Shown in pieces: positions 8,242 through 16,218 of a stretch of 64,000 nucleotides of DNA. Each line of letters begins with the position of its first letter. The stretch's first letter is position 1. The stretch comes from Saccharomonospora cyanea NA-134 (GTDB lineage: Bacteria; Actinomycetota; Actinomycetes; Mycobacteriales; Pseudonocardiaceae), in assembly GCF_000244975.1 (NCBI RefSeq), contig NZ_CM001440.1, forward strand, positions 2,836,325-2,900,324, given 5' to 3'. A model generated the notes under the pieces. It ran no database searches. It was given only the letters and a program-made list of their open reading frames with translations, and was not told the origin of the DNA. The translations under genes and the position numbers were made by a program.

Positions 8242-9528
8242 TCAGGACCCCTGCGTGAGCTCGGTCAGTTCCCGCTGCATGGCCGCCAGGGCGTCGTCGA
8301 CCGACTTCTCGCCCTTCAGCGCGGCGTAGACGTGGGTCTGGATGACGGTGCTGGCGTCGCCGTAACGCACGATCGACGGCCGCGGCTGCGCCCGCTCGAT
8401 GCCCTCCTTGAGCACGGTCAGGTACGGGTACTGCTTCTGCAGCCCCGGATCCGAGTACACCTCGGTGCGCGTCATCGGGTACGCCGAGCCCTTCGCGTGC
8501 CTCAGCTGCACGTCCAGGCTGGTCAGGTGGGCGATGAAGTCACGGGCCGTGGCCTGCTTGGTGGAGAACGCCGACACGGCGAGGTTGTTACCGCCGAGCG
8601 CGGACACACCGGCGTCGTCCAGGCCGGGGATCACGGTGACGCCGAACTCCCCCGCCACCTTCGAGGAGCCGTCGTCGGCGTTCGCCAGGTTGTAGATGTA
8701 GGCCCAGTTGCGGTGGAACACCAGCTCACCCTGCTGGAAGGCGCGGCGGCCCTCCTCTTCCTTGTAGGTGATGGCGTCGGCGGGAATGCGTCCTTCGCGG
8801 AAGCCGTCGACGAGGAACCCGAGACCCTCGGCGGCCTCCGGTGTGTCGACGGTCGGTTTGCCCGTCTCGTCGAAGACCTGCCCGCCCGCCGAGGCGACGG
8901 CCTCGGCGAAGTTCACGGTGAGGCCCTCGTACTTGTCGTGCTGGCCCGCGTAGCAGGACATGCCCTTCGCCTCGGGCAGCTGGAGTACCTGCTCGCAGAC
9001 CTCCCACATCTGGTCCCACGTGGTCGGCGGCTCGGCGTCCACCTTCTCCAGCAGGTCCTCGCGGAAGTACAGCATGGCCGAGCCGGTGAAGTGCGGGATC
9101 GAGTACAGCTTGCCCCGGTACTGCGAGCCCTCCAGCGCCGCCGGGAAGAACCCGTCCACGGCGAAGGACTCCTTCGGCAGTTCGGTGATCCAGCGGCGCG
9201 CGGCGAACTCGGCGTTCCACGGCAGGTCGATGGTGATGACGTCGTAGGAGTCGGAGGCCGTCTGTGCCTGCTGGACGAGTTTCTGCCGCTGGCCGTCGGC
9301 GCCCTCGGGCAGCTCGACGATCGTCACCTTCTCGTCGGGGTGTTCGGCGTTCCACTGCTCGACCAGTTCCGGCACGGTGCCGGTGCCGTCCTTGATCGTG
9401 GCGAACGTGATGGGGCCACGTCCGTCGGGGTCGCCCTGGGCCTCACCGCCTGGGTCCGAACCGCATGCCGTCGCCACGAGGACGCCGGTCAACGCCGCGG
9501 CGATCCGGGCGATCGTCGCCGTTTTCAT
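8242..9528 (-). CDS. ABC transporter sugar-binding lipoprotein
   Basis: A 428-residue extracellular solute-binding protein (family 1, MalE-like). The signal peptide ends in a lipobox, GVLVATACGSD, so the Cys is lipidated and the mature protein is tethered outside the membrane. 'VELPEGADGQRQKLVQQAQT', 'DVITIDLPWNAEFAARRWI', 'YSIPHFTGSAMLYFREDLLE' and 'AFQQGELVFHRNWAYIY' are standard family segments. Its ATG at 9528 overlaps the dehydrogenase stop (ATGA). It delivers the ligand to the two permeases downstream. Confidence 0.93.
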   Translation of the reverse strand: MKTATIARIAAALTGVLVATACGSDPGGEAQGDPDGRGPITFATIKDGTGTVPELVEQWNAEHPDEKVTIVELPEGADGQRQKLVQQAQTASDSYDVITIDLPWNAEFAARRWITELPKESFAVDGFFPAALEGSQYRGKLYSIPHFTGSAMLYFREDLLEKVDAEPPTTWDQMWEVCEQVLQLPEAKGMSCYAGQHDKYEGLTVNFAEAVASAGGQVFDETGKPTVDTPEAAEGLGFLVDGFREGRIPADAITYKEEEGRRAFQQGELVFHRNWAYIYNLANADDGSSKVAGEFGVTVIPGLDDAGVSALGGNNLAVSAFSTKQATARDFIAHLTSLDVQLRHAKGSAYPMTRTEVYSDPGLQKQYPYLTVLKEGIERAQPRPSIVRYGDASTVIQTHVYAALKGEKSVDDALAAMQRELTELTQGS

Positions 9529-10820
9529 CGTGCCACCTCCATGTGGGCCGCTGAGGATGTGGGAGTGGTGGGCTCGGGCAGGGTGACGACGGTGCCGGAG
9601 CGCCGTGCGTGTTCCGCCGCCCACACGAGCTGGTGCGTGGCGAGGCTTTCCCTGCCACTCGAGAGGATCGCTCCGGCGTCGCCGGTGGCCACGGCCTCCA
9701 CGAAGGCGTCGACCAGGGCCTGGTCGCCACCGCCGTGCCCGTCGTCGGCCGTGGCTCCCTCCGACACGCCGACGTCGATCACCTCGGTGCCGTGGAGGAA
9801 GTCGTGCACGGTGATCGAGCGACCGTCGCCCTCGATCGAACCGCGGGTGCCGAAGATCCGGGTCTTCCGGAAGTCCAGCGGGGTGAACGCCGTCATGGTG
9901 AACGAGGCGGTGACCCCACCGGTGTATTCGAGGTTGACCACCTGGTGGTCCACGACGTCGTTGTCGCAGGCGTAGACGCACCGCCCGTAGGGGCCGTCGC
10001 GCAGAGCGGCGAGCAACCCCTCCTCGGTCCGGTCGTCGGTGAGCACCGACAGCGGCCACAGCCGGTCGGGCTCGGCGAGCAGGGGCCGGTAGATCCGGGG
10101 TGCCGAGTACGGGCACGTCGACTCGACGGCGCAGTCCAGGCACCGGTCCGCGGCGCCCTCGGGCCTGCGTTCGGGCCGGAACTCGTACAGCCCGCCGAAC
10201 GACGACACCCGCACGGCGGGCCTGCCGATCAGGTGCGACAGCCAGTCGAGGTCGTGGCACGACTTGGCCATGAGCATGAACGTGGAGGTGTCCTCCCGCC
10301 GCCAGTTGCCTCGCACGTACGAGTGCGCTTGGTGCCACCACCCCACCGGTTCGAGGTGCTCGACGCTGACGATGTCGCCGATGCGTCCGCTGTCCACGAT
10401 GGCCTTCAGCCGCCGCGAGTACGGCATGTACCGCAGCACGTGGCACACGGCCAGCAGCACGCCGGCGTCCTCGGCGGCGGTGACGATGCGCTCGCAGTCG
10501 GCTTCCGACGTGGCCATCGGTTTCTCGAGCAGCAGGTGGTAGCCCCGGCGCGCCAGCGCGACGGCGGGCTCGACGTGGTCCGCGTCCTGGGTGGCGATCA
10601 CCGCGACGTCGGCGATGCGGGGCTTGTCGAGCAGCGCGCGCCAGTCGGTGAACACGGCGTCGGACGGGATGTCGTGCTCGGTGGCGAGCGTGTCACGGGC
10701 TTGGGCGCGTGGCTCGGCGACGGCGACGACCCTCGCCTTGCCCGTGGCCGCGGCGCACGCGGCGTAGGTACGTCCTCGCACACCCGCCCCGACTACGGCG
10801 ATGGTGACCGGCGCTGGCAC
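9525..10820 (-). CDS. Gfo/Idh/MocA-family NAD(P)-dependent oxidoreductase
   Basis: A protein of about 431 residues. The Rossmann motif 'VTIAVVGAGVRGRTYA' lies at the N-terminus, followed by the family 'LLEKPMATSEADCERI' with the conserved EKP lysine. The C-terminal alpha/beta domain includes 'YEFRPERRPEG' and a cysteine set (CLDCAVESTCPY) seen in one subgroup of the family. I used the GTG at 10820, preceded by GGAGG; the frame is open further upstream but would enter the regulator region. It is the first gene of the transporter operon and probably oxidises or epimerises the imported sugar or inositol-like compound. Substrate is inferred only at class level. Confidence 0.87.
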   Translation of the reverse strand: MPAPVTIAVVGAGVRGRTYAACAAATGKARVVAVAEPRAQARDTLATEHDIPSDAVFTDWRALLDKPRIADVAVIATQDADHVEPAVALARRGYHLLLEKPMATSEADCERIVTAAEDAGVLLAVCHVLRYMPYSRRLKAIVDSGRIGDIVSVEHLEPVGWWHQAHSYVRGNWRREDTSTFMLMAKSCHDLDWLSHLIGRPAVRVSSFGGLYEFRPERRPEGAADRCLDCAVESTCPYSAPRIYRPLLAEPDRLWPLSVLTDDRTEEGLLAALRDGPYGRCVYACDNDVVDHQVVNLEYTGGVTASFTMTAFTPLDFRKTRIFGTRGSIEGDGRSITVHDFLHGTEVIDVGVSEGATADDGHGGGDQALVDAFVEAVATGDAGAILSSGRESLATHQLVWAAEHARRSGTVVTLPEPTTPTSSAAHMEVAR

Positions 10821-10840
10821 AGGTCCTCCCAGGCAGTTAT

Positions 10841-10858
10841 TTAGGAAACTTCCTTTAA
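10841..10858. promoter_or_regulatory. ROK-type operator
   Basis: TTAGGAAACTTCCTTTAA contains the perfect palindrome AGGAAACTTCCT (10843-10854). This resembles the TTAGGAAA..TTTCCTAA sites bound by actinobacterial ROK repressors of sugar genes. It lies between the divergent dehydrogenase and ROK genes, 20-50 bp from both starts, and so could control both. Confidence 0.65.
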
Positions 10859-10907
10859 TTAATACGGCATGGTCTACGATTGCTGGCGTCCGGTCAAGGG
10901 AGAGTTC

Positions 10908-12074
10908 GTGTCCACTTCGCGTCCCGAGGGCGGCGGCCAGTCGCTCCTGAGATTGATCAACTCCGTGGCGGTGCTGTCCGCGCTGCGCGAATCCGGTCCC
11001 GCCACGATCACCGACCTCACCCGCGTCACGAGACTCTCCCGCCCCACGGTCGAGGCCGCCGTGGACGACCTCGTCGCGCAGGGCTGGGCGGCCGAGCACG
11101 AGGCGCGCGGGCAACGCCGGGTCGGCCGACCGGCACGGCGGTTCGTGTTCCGCGGCGACAGCGGATACGTCCTGGGCTTCGACGTGGGCGCCCACCGGGT
11201 CCTCGGCGTCCTCGCCGACCTCAACGGCGACACCGTGCACGTGGCGGAGACCCGAGTCGATCCGCGCCTCGACGCCGACGCCCGGCTCTCCGTGGTACGC
11301 GACGTCGGCACCCGCTGCCTGAACACCGCGGGCGTCGACCGGTCGAGCGTCATGGCGGTGGCCGTGGGCTGCCCCGGCATCATCGCCTCGGACGGCACCG
11401 TCACACTGTCCACAGTGATCCCGGGCTGGGTCGACTTCCCCTTGGCTCGCAGGCTCTCCCGATCGTTCCCCTGCCCCGTGCTGGTGGACAACGACGCCAA
11501 CCTGGCGGCGCTCGCCGAACGCGCACACGGCGTCGCCCGTGACGTCGACGACCTCGTCTACCTGTTGATCGGACGACGCATCGGCGCGGGGCTCGTCCTC
11601 GGCGGCCGGGTACACCGCGGTTTCGGCGGCGCGGCGGGCGAGATCGGCCTGCTCGACTTCGCGACCTGGGAGCGGTCACGCGAGCTGCTGCTCGGCCCCG
11701 CCACGGGCGACTCGGGGCGGTCCCACGACCACCGGGTGACCGGTCGCATCCTCGATCGCGCCAGAGCCGGCGAGGCCGACGCCGTGAGGATCGTCGACGA
11801 GTTCTGCGCCGTGCTCGCCCGGCAGGCGGTGGCGATGACGCTGACCGTGGACCCCGAGATGATCGTGCTCGGTGGTGGGCTCGCGAGCGCAGGCGACCTG
11901 CTGTTGCCCCGGCTGGAGAAGCACATCTCCGACGTCTGCGTCCGCACACCACGACTGGCGGCCTCGACCGTGGGCCAGGAGGCCGTGGTCCTCGGCGCGG
12001 TACGCCTGGCCCTGAGCGCCGCCGACGAGGCACTGCAACAGCGAGCGAAGGCCGGTGTGGCCGCCCGGGGGTGA
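10908..12074 (+). CDS. ROK-family transcriptional repressor
   Basis: About 388 residues. An N-terminal winged HTH ('TITDLTRVTRLSRPTVEAAV') precedes a ROK sugar-kinase-like domain with 'GFDVGAHRVLGVLADLNGD', 'VAVGCPGIIASDG', 'LVDNDANLAALAE' and 'GRRIGAGLVLGGRVHRG'. The usual zinc-binding H-Cys3 motif is replaced by 'GAAGEIGLLDFATWERSR' without cysteines, so it may lack the structural zinc. The GTG at 10908 has a good GGGAGAG site just upstream; an ATG at 10869 is an alternative. It is divergent from, and probably regulates, the sugar transport operon. Confidence 0.88.
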   Translation: MSTSRPEGGGQSLLRLINSVAVLSALRESGPATITDLTRVTRLSRPTVEAAVDDLVAQGWAAEHEARGQRRVGRPARRFVFRGDSGYVLGFDVGAHRVLGVLADLNGDTVHVAETRVDPRLDADARLSVVRDVGTRCLNTAGVDRSSVMAVAVGCPGIIASDGTVTLSTVIPGWVDFPLARRLSRSFPCPVLVDNDANLAALAERAHGVARDVDDLVYLLIGRRIGAGLVLGGRVHRGFGGAAGEIGLLDFATWERSRELLLGPATGDSGRSHDHRVTGRILDRARAGEADAVRIVDEFCAVLARQAVAMTLTVDPEMIVLGGGLASAGDLLLPRLEKHISDVCVRTPRLAASTVGQEAVVLGAVRLALSAADEALQQRAKAGVAARG

Positions 12075-12088
12075 CGGAGACTCCGGCC

Positions 12089-12106
12089 GACTCCGGAAGC
12101 GGAGTC
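12089..12106 (+). terminator. short hairpin after the ROK gene
   Basis: GACTCCG-GAAG-CGGAGTC, a 7-bp stem with a GNRA-type tetraloop, begins 15 bp after the ROK stop. It separates the convergent ROK and CGNR genes. No T-run follows. Confidence 0.4.
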
Positions 12107-12189
12107 ACCTCCCCGGGCGCCTGAGCGTGGCGCGGACGGAGTCGCTTCCCTGGCCGTCGCTCGGCGCACGAGCGGCACCGGGACGGCGT

Positions 12190-12765
12190 TCAGTTGCGAG
12201 TGGTGCGCTGGTAGTGCCGCATGGCCTTGGCCCGGTTTCCGCAGCCCGCCATCGAGCACCAGCGACGTCTGCCGCTCTTCGACGTGTCGTAGAAGTACAG
12301 AACGCACTCGGAGTTCGCGCACGCCCGGATGCGCTCCGGGTGTTCGCCGAGCAGCCGGAGGAAGTCGTCGACCGCGGCCCACGCGGGCCCCCACGAGGGT
12401 TCCTCGACCCGGACGGCGCTGAGTGGCCCCTCGGCGGTGAGCGACCGGGTCGTCCAGCCGTGGGACAGGACCGCGTTCGCCGCCGCGAGGGCGTCGCCGT
12501 CGAAGTCCGGCGACGACGCGACCAGACCGTCCAACGCCGCCCTCGCCCGCAGCAACCGATCGAGGGTGGGGCGGTCGGCGCCTGCGACGAGGTCGCCGAG
12601 CGCCCGGCGCACGGGTGGCGAGTCCAGCCACACGGCGAGGCCCTCGACGTCGGCGAGCAGGTCGTGGTGGCCGGTGCCGTCGATCCAGCGGGTGTTGAGC
12701 AGGTCGATGGACAGCGGCTCGCCGGTGAGCGGGCGCGGGTCCGCTGCGGATGTCACCGGACTCAT
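12190..12765 (-). CDS. CGNR zinc-finger / ABATE-domain transcriptional regulator
   Basis: A 191-residue protein. The N-terminal part ('SIDLLNTRWIDGTGHHDLLA') is the stress-associated ABATE domain. The C-terminal part has the treble-clef finger 'CANSECVLYFYDTSKSGRRR' followed by 'WCSMAGCGNRAK', with four cysteines and the defining CGNR tetrad. These proteins bind DNA and often control adjacent enzyme genes. It is divergent from the VOC/ferredoxin cluster, with an inverted repeat in between. Confidence 0.9.
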   Translation of the reverse strand: MSPVTSAADPRPLTGEPLSIDLLNTRWIDGTGHHDLLADVEGLAVWLDSPPVRRALGDLVAGADRPTLDRLLRARAALDGLVASSPDFDGDALAAANAVLSHGWTTRSLTAEGPLSAVRVEEPSWGPAWAAVDDFLRLLGEHPERIRACANSECVLYFYDTSKSGRRRWCSMAGCGNRAKAMRHYQRTTRN

Positions 12766-12846
12766 CCTCCGAGGGTCGGTTTTCGCGGCCGTACCACCCG
12801 AGCCTAACCGATGATCCGCGGATCACCGGTTGACGCCTTCAATTCT

Positions 12847-12872
12847 AACCGTTAAAGTCCGTTTCAACGGTT
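12847..12872. promoter_or_regulatory. inverted-repeat operator upstream of the VOC cluster
   Basis: AACCGTT (12847-12853) and AACGGTT (12866-12872) form an inverted repeat, with partial symmetry continuing inwards (AAAG / TTTC). It lies in the otherwise AT-richer divergent region between the CGNR gene and the VOC gene, 34 bp before the VOC start. The CGNR protein is the obvious candidate binder (inference). Confidence 0.55.
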
Positions 12873-12906
12873 GCGACGGATCGCGACCACCGACCCAAGG
12901 CATGTG

Positions 12907-13368
12907 ATGACTGTGGCCCCTGACGGCAAGCTGACCACCGGACACATCGGACTGAACGTGACCGACCTCGATCGGTCACTCGCCTTCTACGGCACCGTGT
13001 TCGGCTTCGAGGTGATGGCGGAGGGCAAGGAGGACGGTCGCAGGTGGGCCTTCCTCGGCAGGGACGGGCAACTGCTCGTCACGCTGTGGCAGCAGAGCGA
13101 GGGCGCGTTCAGCCCCAGCACACCGGGCCTGCACCACCTCTCGTTCCAGGTCGAGACCATGGACGAGGTGAACGCCAAGGCCGACGTGCTGCGCGAGCTC
13201 GGCGCCGAGTTCTCCTACGACGGCGTCGTACCGCACGGCGAGAACGGCGAGTCCGGCGGAATCTTCTTCACCGACCCCGACGGCATCCGCCTGGAGATCT
13301 ACGCGCCCACGGGCGCCGACCCCGCGGACGCACCGGTCGCCGGTGCCCCCACCTGCGGGTTCTTCTGA
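12907..13368 (+). CDS. VOC-family (glyoxalase/dioxygenase-fold) protein
   Basis: About 153 residues with two betaalphabetabetabeta modules. 'TGHIGLNVTDLDRSLAFYG' contributes the first metal-ligand His, 'LHHLSFQVETMDEVNAK' the second, and 'FFTDPDGIRLEIYAP' the final Glu. This is the metal-site pattern of glyoxalase I, fosfomycin-resistance and extradiol dioxygenase-type proteins. I chose the ATG at 12907 rather than the in-frame TTG at 12871, which lies inside the operator. It is the first gene of a five-kb redox cluster; the reaction is unknown. Confidence 0.87.
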   Translation: MTVAPDGKLTTGHIGLNVTDLDRSLAFYGTVFGFEVMAEGKEDGRRWAFLGRDGQLLVTLWQQSEGAFSPSTPGLHHLSFQVETMDEVNAKADVLRELGAEFSYDGVVPHGENGESGGIFFTDPDGIRLEIYAPTGADPADAPVAGAPTCGFF

Positions 13369-13395
13369 TCGATCCGAACACCGGAAAGGACAGCC

Positions 13396-14319
13396 GTGGC
13401 CACCTACCACAGCGGTGAACTCGCGGTACAGGAGCGCGCCGGGCTCAGTGACCAGGCTCGGTTCTCCCTCGGCGGCATCCATCACGCCGTTCCCGAGGTG
13501 GCCGCGGCGTTCCTCGCCACACAGCCCATGATCGTCATCGGCGCGACCGACACCGACGGCAGGCTCTGGGCGACCCAGCTCACCGGAGACCCCGGGTTCC
13601 TGCACACACCCGCCCCCGACCGCCTCGTCATCGACGCGGTGCCCCATCCCGGCGACCCGCTGGCCGACGCCATCGCCCGGACGGCGCCACACCGGCCGCT
13701 GCGGCTCGGCGCCATCGCCATCGAGCCGGCGACACGCCGTCGCATGCGGCTCAACGGCCGCGCCGTCGCGCGAACGGACCGGATGGAGATCGACCTCGAC
13801 CAGGTCATCGCCAACTGCCCGAAGTACATCCAGAAAAGACAGCCCGTACTCCGCACCGGAGCGGTCCGGCCGGAAGACCGCCGCATCACCGACAGCACCT
13901 CACTACGCCCCGACCAGCAGGACATGATCCGGGCGGCCGACACCTTCTTCGTCGCGACCGCCTCCGACACCGGCGACGCGGACGCCTCCCACCGAGGCGG
14001 CAATCCGGGCTTCGTCGACGTGCTCTCCCCCACCACGCTGCGCTGGCCGGACTACGTCGGCAACGCCATGTTCCTCACCCTCGGCAACCTCGCGGTCAAC
14101 CCCTCGGCGGGGCTCGTCTTTCCCGGCTGGGACACGGGCACGGCACTCCACCTCACCGGAACCGCCCGCACCGTGTGGGAGCCGGACTCTGCCGCCCGGT
14201 TCCCCGGCGCCCAGCGTCTCGTCGAGTTCTCGATCGACGCGGTCCGGGAGATCACCCACGCCAGCCCCCTGCGGTGGAGCGAGCCCGCCTTCTCGCGGTT
14301 CAACCCGCCCACGCGCTGA
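13396..14319 (+). CDS. pyridoxamine 5'-phosphate oxidase-like FMN-binding protein
   Basis: 307 residues, starting with GTG behind an AAAGGA site. The split-barrel flavin fold is indicated by 'MIVIGATDTDGRLWATQLTG', 'LRLGAIAIEPATRRRMRLNG', 'VIANCPKYIQKR' and 'TLGNLAVNPSAGLVFPGW'. 'NCPKYIQKRQP' is typical of the PPOX-like flavin-nucleotide-binding family often found next to ferredoxin reductases. It may accept electrons from the ferredoxin/reductase encoded just downstream. Two PPOX-type modules appear to be fused (residues ~35-150 and ~180-300). Confidence 0.8.
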   Translation: MATYHSGELAVQERAGLSDQARFSLGGIHHAVPEVAAAFLATQPMIVIGATDTDGRLWATQLTGDPGFLHTPAPDRLVIDAVPHPGDPLADAIARTAPHRPLRLGAIAIEPATRRRMRLNGRAVARTDRMEIDLDQVIANCPKYIQKRQPVLRTGAVRPEDRRITDSTSLRPDQQDMIRAADTFFVATASDTGDADASHRGGNPGFVDVLSPTTLRWPDYVGNAMFLTLGNLAVNPSAGLVFPGWDTGTALHLTGTARTVWEPDSAARFPGAQRLVEFSIDAVREITHASPLRWSEPAFSRFNPPTR

Positions 14320-14361
14320 ATCCCACCTCCCGCTCCACTCCCACCCGGAAAGGAATCACCC

Positions 14362-14559
14362 ATGCGCATCCACGTGGACATGAACCTGTGCGAGAGTCAC
14401 GGCCAGTGTGTGTTCGCCGCTCCCGAGGTCTTCTCCTTCGACGACGACGACCGCCTCGTCCACGCCGACACCGCACCCGCCGACCTGCTCGGCCGCGTGA
14501 CGGCGGCAGCGGCCAGTTGCCCCGTGCGCGCGATCACCGTCACGGAGACCGCCCCGTGA
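14362..14559 (+). CDS. [3Fe-4S]-type ferredoxin
   Basis: 65 residues. The cluster ligands are visible: CESHGQC provides Cys9 and Cys15, with His rather than Cys at the position that would complete a [4Fe-4S] motif, and 'ASCPVRAI' gives the last Cys-Pro. The size and spacing match P450-type one-cluster ferredoxins. It has an AAAGGAATC ribosome site and overlaps the next gene as GTGA, so ferredoxin and reductase are made together. Confidence 0.92.
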   Translation: MRIHVDMNLCESHGQCVFAAPEVFSFDDDDRLVHADTAPADLLGRVTAAAASCPVRAITVTETAP

Positions 14560-15767
14560 CCGCCGAACAGCTGGTGATCGTGGGCGCGTCCCTCGCCGGG
14601 TTGCGCGCGGCCGAGTCGCTGCGGCACAACGGCTTCACCGGCCGCCTCACCGTCGTGGGCGGTGAGGCACACCCGCCCTACGACCGCCCACCACTGTCCA
14701 AACAACTACTGACCTCCGACATCGCACCGGACCCCGCCCTGCCCGTGCCTCACGACCTCGACGTGGAATGGAGACTCGGCACGTCGGCCGTACGGCTCCA
14801 GCCGGACCACCGAGTGCTCACCCTCGCCGGCGGCACACGCCTGCACTACGACGGTGTGCTCGTCGCCACGGGCGCGCACGCGCGCGGCTGGCCCGACCCG
14901 ACACAGGTTCCCGACCACGGCGTCGTCACCCTCCGGACCCGCGACGACGCCACCACCCTCCGCGCGCACCTGCGACCTGGCCGCAGACTCGTCGTCGTCG
15001 GTGGCGGTTTCCTCGGCAGTGAGGTGGCGGCCTCGGCTCGCGCCCGAGGAGTGGAGGTCGTCCTCGTCCACTCCGGGCAACAGCCACTGGACCACCTCGT
15101 CGGTACCGTAGCGGGCTCGTTCGTGGCCGCACTGCACCGTGCGGCGGGAATCGACCTGCGCGCCGGCACCACCGTCGCCCGGTTCCGCTCACGCGAAGGC
15201 CACCTCACGGGCGTCGAACTGGCCGACGGCACGGCGCTGTCCGCGGACGTGGTGCTGCTCGCCCTCGGCGCCGTCCCCGCCACGGGATGGCTGACCGGCT
15301 CCGGGCTCGACATCGAGCGGGGTGTGCGCTGCGACCGCCACCTGAGGGCCCTCGACGTCCACGGAGCCGTGGTGCCGGGCGTCGTGGCGGCCGGTGACGT
15401 GGCGCGGGTCCCCCAACCACTCGCGGAGGGCCGAGCGATGCCGCTCGGCCACTGGAGCAACGCCGTGGCACAGGGCACGGCAGCGGCGCGCACACTCCTC
15501 GCCCCCGACGACCCGCCCGCGTTCACCGGTGTGCCGTCGTTCTGGTCCGACCTGTACGACGCCCGGATCCGCTCGGTCGGCCTTCCCGCGCTGCACGACG
15601 AGGTCCGCGTGCACGAACACGACCCCGAAGGGCGACGCCTCGACGTGAGCTACCACCGCAACGGACACCTCGTCGGCGCTCTCACCGTCAACCGGACCGG
15701 CCGCCTCGCGGCATACCGGGGTCAGCTTCTCTCACGCGCCGATTCACCAAGCCACACCGCCGCGTGA
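14556..15767 (+). CDS. FAD/NAD(P)-dependent ferredoxin reductase
   Basis: 403 residues. It has two dinucleotide-binding folds: 'LVIVGASLAGLRAAESLR' (FAD) and 'RLVVVGGGFLGSEVAASARA' (NAD(P)H), plus 'PYDRPPLSKQLL' and the late FAD motif 'GVVAAGDVARV'. 'HWSNAVAQGTAAARTLL' and the C-terminal reductase domain match rubredoxin/putidaredoxin-reductase-like enzymes. The GTG start at 14556 overlaps the ferredoxin stop. It should move electrons from NAD(P)H to the adjacent ferredoxin. Confidence 0.93.
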   Translation: MTAEQLVIVGASLAGLRAAESLRHNGFTGRLTVVGGEAHPPYDRPPLSKQLLTSDIAPDPALPVPHDLDVEWRLGTSAVRLQPDHRVLTLAGGTRLHYDGVLVATGAHARGWPDPTQVPDHGVVTLRTRDDATTLRAHLRPGRRLVVVGGGFLGSEVAASARARGVEVVLVHSGQQPLDHLVGTVAGSFVAALHRAAGIDLRAGTTVARFRSREGHLTGVELADGTALSADVVLLALGAVPATGWLTGSGLDIERGVRCDRHLRALDVHGAVVPGVVAAGDVARVPQPLAEGRAMPLGHWSNAVAQGTAAARTLLAPDDPPAFTGVPSFWSDLYDARIRSVGLPALHDEVRVHEHDPEGRRLDVSYHRNGHLVGALTVNRTGRLAAYRGQLLSRADSPSHTAA

Positions 15768-15884
15768 GCACGGGAGCCGCCCCACGGTGACCTCGGAGCG
15801 AAGAAAGATTCCGAAAACGCCCGTCCTGCCCTGATGCTCCCGATACGATCGTCGGTCACGGACTCACGAGCTGAGGGGACAGCA

Positions 15885-16217
15885 GTGACGGGCTTCTTCA
15901 CATCCAACGACGATCTCGGGGACATCGCGTCCTCCGTCGATGACATCGAATCCGACGTCCGCTCGGTTCGCGAGACCTGGAACTCCGGCACCGGTGACGG
16001 CGCCGCCGCCTTCGCCACCGTCGAATGCGGCGCGGCCTTCTCCGACGTGCGCTCCGGCGTCGCCGCTCTGCTGCACGACCGCGCCGTGAAATACGCCGGC
16101 GTCGCCGAGTCGATCCGGGAGGGCCGTTCCGCCTACGAGCGCGTCGAGGACGCGGTCAGCGAGGCGATCGACCGCGTCGTCCCTGACCAGATCACCGACC
16201 TGTTCGGAGGCAACTGA
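15885..16217 (+). CDS. small WXG100/ESX-like secretion partner
   Basis: 110 residues, predicted mostly helical. 'DDIESDVRSVRETWNSGTGD' contains a W-N-S-G turn like the WXG motif of ESX-exported helical hairpins. The GTG at 15885 follows a GAGGGGA site; an upstream ATG at 15834 is less likely. It stops 1 bp before the next gene, a putative toxin with a similar helical N-terminus, so it may be its export partner or chaperone. Confidence 0.6.
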   Translation: MTGFFTSNDDLGDIASSVDDIESDVRSVRETWNSGTGDGAAAFATVECGAAFSDVRSGVAALLHDRAVKYAGVAESIREGRSAYERVEDAVSEAIDRVVPDQITDLFGGN

Positions 16218-16218
16218 C

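Noticed and set aside
8140-9975. 611-codon plus-strand frame opposite the binding-protein and dehydrogenase genes
   Set aside because: Antisense artefact; no start signal and no recognisable motif.
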